11,368 nt of DNA from Chlamydiota bacterium (GTDB lineage: Bacteria > Chlamydiota > Chlamydiia > Chlamydiales > Simkaniaceae): contig JAJFMG010000169.1 of assembly GCA_021772295.1 (NCBI GenBank), positions 1-11,368 on the forward strand, in the 5' to 3' direction. Position 1 is the stretch's first letter. Each line of letters starts with the position of its first letter. Made by a program: the position numbers and the translations under genes. Under the pieces are notes generated by a model. The model saw only the letters and a program-made list of their open reading frames with translations, did no database searches and was not told where the DNA came from. Shown one piece after another: positions 6,555 to 11,368 of this stretch.

Positions 6555-7463
6555 ATGGGAAATCTTTGGGACGCTGAGATTGCGATTTCTTCTGAAAATG
6601 CCCTTCGGTTAATCCAAAAAACATTTCCTGAAATTAGAGCGAAATCTATTTGTGAGCTTGGTATAGGCTGGGATAATAGTGCTTTTTTAATCGATGAAAC
6701 GTATGTCTTTCGATTTCCTAGAAGAAAGTGCGCTATCCCACTTTTGCAAAGAGAGCATCTAACGCTTCCTATTTTACAAGAAAGTGTTAGCATTTCTATT
6801 CCAAATCCTGTCTATTTTAGTAGTGGTTCAGATGGTTTTCCGTATCCATTTTTGGGTTATCAGCTGTTACCTGGAAAAATGGCATGTAGGTGTGATCTTT
6901 CAGAAGAAGATAGAGCTCGAATGGCAAATGATTTAGCTCTTTTTTTGAAGCAAATACACGCGACTTCTCTGACGCAAGTTAAGGGGTGTGAATTGCCTTT
7001 TGATGAGTTAGAAAGACTGAACTCAAAATACTTGATTGATCGATTACAAGTCAGTTTGAAAAACATCAAAAACTTAGGATATATCGAAGATTTTTCATGT
7101 TACAATCCAATCTTAAATAAAACCTATGACAAGAAACTTTTGCAGAACACAGTTGTTCATGGAGATGTTCATGTCAAACATCTTCTTGTTAAGAAGAGTA
7201 AACTTGCAGGTGTCATTGATTTTGGTGATATCCACATAGGAGATATTGCAGTTGATCTAGCGATAGCTCATAGCTTTTTACCACAAAAGGCGCATGTAAT
7301 TTTTAGAAAGACATATGGACACATTGAAGACAAAACATGGGGCTTAGCAAGGCTTCGCGCATTATATGGAGCAAGTATCATCGTAGAATATTCACATGAT
7401 CGAAATGACCAAGACTTTCTTAGAGAGGCTCTTTATACCTTGCGGCTTTTTAGAGTGTCTTAG
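6555..7463 (+). CDS. Aminoglycoside/macrolide phosphotransferase-like kinase
   Basis: This 302-residue protein belongs to the APH superfamily of small-molecule kinases, which transfer phosphate from ATP to a hydroxyl group. Visible features are the N-lobe GWDNSAFLIDETYVFRFPRR, the catalytic loop VVHGDVHVKH (His202, Asp204) and the metal-binding IDFGD (Asp222-Asp225). The usual Asn of the catalytic loop (HxDxxxxN) is His209. The His form also occurs in macrolide 2'-phosphotransferase-like members, which fits the GWDN...FRFPR signature. Length is typical of the family. Actual resistance is not implied: many bacteria carry such kinases with unknown metabolic substrates, and nothing here looks like a resistance island. 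It probably shares a transcript with the preceding unknown gene (25-base gap). The start at ATG 6555 is supported by GGAG. Confidence 0.88.
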   Translation: MGNLWDAEIAISSENALRLIQKTFPEIRAKSICELGIGWDNSAFLIDETYVFRFPRRKCAIPLLQREHLTLPILQESVSISIPNPVYFSSGSDGFPYPFLGYQLLPGKMACRCDLSEEDRARMANDLALFLKQIHATSLTQVKGCELPFDELERLNSKYLIDRLQVSLKNIKNLGYIEDFSCYNPILNKTYDKKLLQNTVVHGDVHVKHLLVKKSKLAGVIDFGDIHIGDIAVDLAIAHSFLPQKAHVIFRKTYGHIEDKTWGLARLRALYGASIIVEYSHDRNDQDFLREALYTLRLFRVS

Positions 7464-7474
7464 CACTGTTTGAC

Positions 7475-7502
7475 AACAAAGAAAAAATATAAGACCTTTG
7501 TT
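7475..7502 (+). terminator. Weak hairpin after the kinase gene
   Basis: AACAAAG (7475-7481) and CTTTGTT (7496-7502) can pair around a 14-base loop and are followed by ATTTTT. The stem has only two G-C pairs, so any termination would be inefficient and read-through to the transporter gene is likely. Confidence 0.2.
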
Positions 7503-7513
7503 ATTTTTACAAA

Positions 7514-7519
7514 TATAGT
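7514..7519 (+). promoter_or_regulatory. Possible -10 element just before zntB
   Basis: TATAGT (five of six -10 matches) ends 6 bases before the zntB ATG, so transcription would start at or next to the start codon, giving a leaderless message. No ribosome site precedes this ATG, which agrees with that reading. The matching -35 (around 7491-7496) is poor. Confidence 0.25.
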
Positions 7520-7525
7520 TGTTAT

Positions 7526-8500
7526 ATGGAAAATTTCTTAATAGCTGGATATATATTGGATAAAAAAGGTGGTGGGACAGCTGTTGATCCCAATAACCTT
7601 TGCCAAAATATTCAGGAGGATCAACTTTGTTGGCTACATTTGGATGGAAACAAAGTTGAGGCTCAAAATTGGCTAAGAGAAAAAAGTGGTATAGACCCTT
7701 TAGTTGTAGATGCAATGGTTGCTAAAGAGACTCGGCCTCGATTTGCATTGATGGATGAGTCCGCTCTGATTATTTTAAAGGGGGTTAATGGTCATATCGA
7801 TAGTAGGGATGAAGGGCTCACATCTATTAGAATTTTTATTCAGAAAAATCGAATTATTTCTGTTTGCTTGAAGAACATCCTATTTTTTTCAAAAATAGAT
7901 GAGAATATCAAAAATAGGGTTGGACCTACAACTCTTCCTGCCTTCATTTCCCAAGTTCTATATACCATATTTTTATCGAGTGAAAGTTTGCTTGATCGAA
8001 TGGATGAATCACTTGATCAAATCGAAGATCGATATGACAAGCATGCAAAAGTTGACTCGACCCTTTTATCTGATATTTCTGAGGTACGTTCTAAAGCAAT
8101 TATTTTAAAAAGATATTGGTTTCCACAACGAGAAGTGGTACGCCAGATGATTCAATCTACATTGCCTTGGATTGATCAAAGAGCGCGAAAAAAATTAGAA
8201 GAAAATTTAGAGACAAGTACTAGGTATATTGAGGATCTTGATGTTATTCGTGAAAGAGCTATTGTGATTTTAGATGAGATAAGGCAACAAACCGCTGATC
8301 AATCCAGTAAGAATATGTATGTGTTTTCCGTGGTTGCAGTTTTATTTTTGCCTTTAACTTTTATCACAGGTCTTTTTGGGGTGAATCTTGGAGGTATACC
8401 TGGATTTGAAAGTCCCCAAGCCTTTACTATTTTTGGAGCGATACTTTTTGCGTTAACAGTCATTTCAATTGGCTTATTTAAAATTTTTAAATGGATTTAA
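7526..8500 (+). CDS. zntB: ZntB-type zinc/divalent cation transporter (CorA superfamily)
   Basis: This 324-residue inner-membrane protein matches E. coli ZntB (327 residues) along its length in the features I recall: CWLHLDG near the N-terminus, ETRPR, NGHID with an RIFI strand, a GPT turn, the helix RYWFPQREVVRQM and LPWIDQRARKKLEE. The membrane end has TM1 (about 266-284), the signature GVNLGGIPG (285-293) and TM2 (about 300-320), with a short cytoplasmic tail. CorA magnesium channels carry GMN instead; GVNLGGIPG is the ZntB form. ZntB forms a pentamer, and zinc uptake, proton-coupled, is the favoured current model, with export proposed earlier. No alternative start exists: the frame has a stop about 33 bases upstream, and no ribosome site precedes the ATG. 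The mechanosensitive channel gene begins right after it. Confidence 0.92.
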   Translation: MENFLIAGYILDKKGGGTAVDPNNLCQNIQEDQLCWLHLDGNKVEAQNWLREKSGIDPLVVDAMVAKETRPRFALMDESALIILKGVNGHIDSRDEGLTSIRIFIQKNRIISVCLKNILFFSKIDENIKNRVGPTTLPAFISQVLYTIFLSSESLLDRMDESLDQIEDRYDKHAKVDSTLLSDISEVRSKAIILKRYWFPQREVVRQMIQSTLPWIDQRARKKLEENLETSTRYIEDLDVIRERAIVILDEIRQQTADQSSKNMYVFSVVAVLFLPLTFITGLFGVNLGGIPGFESPQAFTIFGAILFALTVISIGLFKIFKWI

Positions 8501-8504
8501 ATTA

Positions 8505-10589
8505 GTGCGAATTTTTTTTCCGATTTTTATATTTGTGAATCTCGTTATCGGTCTTTGCTACTCAGAGCAGGTAGCTTCAAACACTGGATCAAATATACCT
8601 ACGCCGAGTAGTTTAACTCCAGGTTGGTGGAGCTATTATAATGTTGAAATAGATATATTGTCAGATCGAATTGCAAAAACTGATAGGTATTTTAAGTCTG
8701 TTGTTATTCCAGATGAAAGCCCAGAAAAGATCACATTAATGAATCAATATTTGGCAAACTTGGATACTTATAAAAATCTTCGTATGCAAACTTTTGCTCT
8801 TGTGCCAAAAAAGATTGAGCTACAATCCGCATATGGACTCAATGAGTGGATTCAAAAAGTCAGAGACTTGTCAGAGAGTAGTCTTAAGCTAAAAAATCTT
8901 CAAAACAATGTTGACTATGATGAGAAAAAAGTTAAGGCGTTGCAAAGTGATCTGCATGATTTATTTGTTCGATATTTAGAATTCAAAAATGGGCTTTCAG
9001 AAAAGTATGAGTTAGGTCTTCGAGTAATGGTAAATCAAACGGAGCTTGCCATTAATAAGGAAAGATTTAAAGGGTTAAGAGTCCAGTATGATTTCCAAAA
9101 GCAGCTCGTTGCAGAAGAGAGATCAGCATTAGATGTAATTTCTGGTAGAATTGATTTTTCCAAGGAAAATTTGGAGTTGTTAGATGCAAATATTCAAGAT
9201 GCTAAATCAAAACTTAATAAAATTAAAAGTGTGGGTTCTTTACAGCTCATAGCTGTAAATAAAAAAAATGCAGTTTCGTTGTCTCCTTTTTCTAAAAGTT
9301 TGTTAGAGCAAAAAAGTGTGCATCAAAAATCTATGGAAGCTCTTGCGGAGATCGATCTTATAAACCTACTGCTCATCAAAGAAGTGACGTTGCTTGGAAT
9401 AGGTAATCATAACCAAGACATTAAGGATGCATTAGAAAGAAAGTCTAAGTGGGAAAAAGAAGTTGATGAGATAAAAAGCAACATCCCAAATTGGTCTAAG
9501 ACTTCTCAAAAGGAGTTAACCCGATCTATTGAAGCAATGACAGATCAAAAATCATCTTCAGAAAATCATCAATTATTATTGAATGAAGCGAAGCTTAGTT
9601 TGATTACGATTCAAAAAATACAGGAAAAACTTTCTGTAAATAAAGCTCTAAATGATTTAACCAGCAAACAAATTAAAGAGTTTTATGGGGGTTTTTGGCA
9701 TTGGGTAAGCTATCATTGGAGACAGACAACAATTGCGATTGAAAATGGATTAAAGATGTTTGAAAAAACATTATTTACTTTTGGTGATACTCCTATTAAT
9801 TTCTATGGAATCATTAGATTCTTTTTTACAATTTTAATTTTTTGCTTAATCGGTCGATTTTTTCAGTTTTTAATTAAAATAATTGGAAAAAAACAAAAGA
9901 AAATTCAGTCTTCTGCGTTGTATACACTAAGTAGGCTTGGTTTTTATTTTACCCTTGTCATTGGTGTAATCACAGCCTTTTCATTGATAGGTGTAAGTCT
10001 TACTGCATTTGCTTTTTTTGCTGGAATTTTTGGTGTTGGTCTTGGTTTTGGTCTCCAGAATGTATTTCATAATTTTATTGCAGGTATTTTGATTCTCTTA
10101 GAAAAGAATCTGAGAGTCGGTGATTTTATTCAGTTTGAAAATGGGGATCAGGCAAATGTAAAGACAATTAATGTTCGCAATACTCTATTGACAACTCGAG
10201 ATGGAGTGGAAATATTGGTTCCTAATGCAGAATTTATTTCTAAGAGCTTTAAAAACCTCACGCTTAAGACAAGAACAAGAAGAGTTCATATTCCTTTTTT
10301 TGTCGCTCATGGAACGGATAAAGAGCGCTTAAGGGATGTTTTACTTAGTGCGATTCGTAAAGTTCCCATGACTCTTACTGATGAAAAAAAGTTGCCCCAA
10401 CTCTGGCTTGTCAAATTTGGAGAGTTTTCCCTAGAATTTGAAGCTATTATTTGGGTTGATGAGTATACAGACTTCAAAATTGATATGGCTACTACCTCTT
10501 ACTATTTGTGGTTAATTCACAATGAATTAATTGCAAATGGATTTGAAATACCTGTTCCAAGACGTGAAATTAAAATGTTGCAAAATTAG
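8505..10589 (+). CDS. Large MscK/MscS-family mechanosensitive channel
   Basis: With GTG 8505 the protein has 694 residues. It starts with a signal peptide (MRIFF, then a hydrophobic run ending near LCYS), then a long periplasmic helical region (about 35-400) rich in Lys, Glu, Leu and Gln that is probably coiled coil. Membrane helices follow at about 436-458 and 470-495, then the pore helix GVGLGFGLQNV (510-520) leading into the beta domain (LRVGDFIQFENG to ILVPNAEF) and the C-terminal cage domain. This layout is that of MscK/MscM-type channels, shorter than E. coli MscK (about 1120 residues). They open under membrane tension to release osmolytes and ions. The frame could begin at TTG 8469 inside zntB, but GTG gives the better signal peptide and lies 4 bases after the zntB stop. 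Translation is probably coupled to zntB. Confidence 0.92.
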   Translation: MRIFFPIFIFVNLVIGLCYSEQVASNTGSNIPTPSSLTPGWWSYYNVEIDILSDRIAKTDRYFKSVVIPDESPEKITLMNQYLANLDTYKNLRMQTFALVPKKIELQSAYGLNEWIQKVRDLSESSLKLKNLQNNVDYDEKKVKALQSDLHDLFVRYLEFKNGLSEKYELGLRVMVNQTELAINKERFKGLRVQYDFQKQLVAEERSALDVISGRIDFSKENLELLDANIQDAKSKLNKIKSVGSLQLIAVNKKNAVSLSPFSKSLLEQKSVHQKSMEALAEIDLINLLLIKEVTLLGIGNHNQDIKDALERKSKWEKEVDEIKSNIPNWSKTSQKELTRSIEAMTDQKSSSENHQLLLNEAKLSLITIQKIQEKLSVNKALNDLTSKQIKEFYGGFWHWVSYHWRQTTIAIENGLKMFEKTLFTFGDTPINFYGIIRFFFTILIFCLIGRFFQFLIKIIGKKQKKIQSSALYTLSRLGFYFTLVIGVITAFSLIGVSLTAFAFFAGIFGVGLGFGLQNVFHNFIAGILILLEKNLRVGDFIQFENGDQANVKTINVRNTLLTTRDGVEILVPNAEFISKSFKNLTLKTRTRRVHIPFFVAHGTDKERLRDVLLSAIRKVPMTLTDEKKLPQLWLVKFGEFSLEFEAIIWVDEYTDFKIDMATTSYYLWLIHNELIANGFEIPVPRREIKMLQN

Positions 10590-11368
10590 CCAAGTATTGG
10601 ATTTAAAAGAATATTACTATTGATTAGAGCGTGATCAGACAGTCCATCAGGCCTCATTACATTTGCATCATAACCTGTGAGTCCATGAGTCGTTTCTATG
10701 TTTGATGCTGAACCTTCTAGAATAGAAGTATAGTCTAATGTACGAGGATCCGATGGTGGAATCCCATCAAGCATGGTAGCGCAGTATTTGTCTCCGAACC
10801 ATGAGGGAATATTATTCGAAGACCTATCTCTAAAGAAATGTTTGCTCCAATCTGAGTTATAATATTCCTCTAGATCTAAGTTTAGATCACCAGTTAGTAT
10901 TTTAGCATATTGTTCCGGATTCGAATGCATTTGATGGTAGATAAGATTCATTTGCTCTGATCTTGCATCGACTTCATCTTGCGTTGGATTTCCAGGTATT
11001 TCTGAGTGTCCCAAGTGCGTTGCATAGATGCGAGCAAATGCTTCTCCTCTGGATTTTAAATCAAATGAAAATAAGCCCTTTTCTGAGTGTTTGGCGCTTC
11101 CGGCCAAGATTTCTTTTGGAAAAGCTATAAAATTAGGATTATCAATTGCAAACTTACTTGCCACAAAAATTCCTGAAGATGCTCCAATAGCTTTCGGGCC
11201 AATATTGAAGTAGAAATGCGCATAATCATTTTTCAATGCATTTTTTAGATGGAACGAGGTATGCGTGTCAAACACTTCGTATAGGCAAACAACATCTTTG
11301 TTTTCTGCTTTGATACGTTCTTCGATAGCTCCAATGCGATCATACCATGATGTAACACCACCTTTACA
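10586..11368 (-). CDS. Endonuclease/exonuclease/phosphatase (EEP) family protein, 5'-truncated
   Basis: The frame is open from the right edge, so the N-terminus is missing; 260 residues are visible. A GTG at 11273-11275 could be misread as a start, but the 31 codons upstream still match the family. They include SWYDRI and DVVCLYEVFD, the equivalent of LQEV, whose Glu (visible residue 31) binds the catalytic metal. Other family motifs are SSGIFVASKF, ATHL (His118), an ARSEQM helix, TGDLNLD (Asp161, Asn163) and LSDHAL (Asp245, His246). All catalytic positions that can be judged are intact. Members hydrolyse phosphodiester or phosphomonoester bonds in nucleic acids, inositol phosphates or sphingomyelin; the substrate cannot be told. 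Spacing and the THLGH segment recall secreted sphingomyelinase-like members, but a signal peptide would lie outside the window. The stop codon overlaps the end of the convergent channel gene by 4 bases, with no terminator visible. Confidence 0.88.
   Translation of the reverse strand, partial: CKGGVTSWYDRIGAIEERIKAENKDVVCLYEVFDTHTSFHLKNALKNDYAHFYFNIGPKAIGASSGIFVASKFAIDNPNFIAFPKEILAGSAKHSEKGLFSFDLKSRGEAFARIYATHLGHSEIPGNPTQDEVDARSEQMNLIYHQMHSNPEQYAKILTGDLNLDLEEYYNSDWSKHFFRDRSSNNIPSWFGDKYCATMLDGIPPSDPRTLDYTSILEGSASNIETTHGLTGYDANVMRPDGLSDHALINSNILLNPILG

Noticed and set aside
6555..7463. Acquired antibiotic resistance gene
   Set aside because: The kinase family is broad, base composition resembles the neighbours, and there are no mobile-element ends nearby.
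7470..7493. TTGACA with TATAAG as a zntB promoter
   Set aside because: The elements are perfect or near-perfect but only 12 bases apart, too close for sigma70-type RNA polymerase.
7392..7715. 107-codon minus-strand open frame spanning the kinase-zntB junction
   Set aside because: It overlaps two supported genes on the other strand and shows no recognisable domain or ribosome site.
8469..8504. TTG start for the channel inside zntB
   Set aside because: A rarer start with no ribosome site; it adds 12 residues before a good signal peptide that begins naturally at GTG 8505.
11273..11275. GTG as the start of the EEP gene
   Set aside because: The frame is open to the window edge and the upstream codons hold the conserved metal-binding Glu motif, so this is an internal Val codon.

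Overview
The window is AT-rich and most likely comes from a chlamydia, probably one of the environmental families (Parachlamydiaceae, Rhabdochlamydiaceae or Simkaniaceae). The main argument is gene order. A secreted SH3-repeat protein and a small cysteine-rich protein lie in tandem on the minus strand, divergent from a PIN-PhoH ATPase. From memory this matches the CT017-CT016-CT015 block of Chlamydia trachomatis; I could not check it by search.

Layout: positions 1-116 hold the 3' end of a plus-strand gene of unknown function. Positions 117-709 are a gene-poor gap with a strong hairpin and what may be a decayed reading frame, closed by a clear terminator at 710-738. Positions 761-1915 encode the secreted SH3 protein and 2054-2755 the protein with two cysteine metal-site motifs (both minus). 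A compact divergent control region with a near-consensus promoter and several short repeats separates them from phoH (2989-4293, plus). phoH converges on an RsuA/RluF-type pseudouridine synthase (4325-5056, minus) across a shared hairpin terminator.

From 5192 four plus-strand genes follow: an unrecognised 445-residue protein (a possible effector), an APH/Mph-like small-molecule kinase, a ZntB/CorA-type divalent metal transporter, and a large MscK-like mechanosensitive channel whose start follows the transporter's stop by four bases. The channel gene overlaps by 4 bp the end of a convergent endonuclease/exonuclease/phosphatase-family gene, which runs off the right edge.

Functional themes: RNA metabolism (PIN-PhoH, pseudouridine synthase), envelope and ion or osmotic homeostasis (SH3 protein, ZntB, MscK-like channel), and three accessory proteins that could act on the host or on small molecules (unknown protein, kinase, phosphodiesterase). 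I saw no tRNA, rRNA, CRISPR array, intact transposase or prophage gene. Promoter calls are by eye against the chlamydial sigma66 (sigma70-like) consensus.
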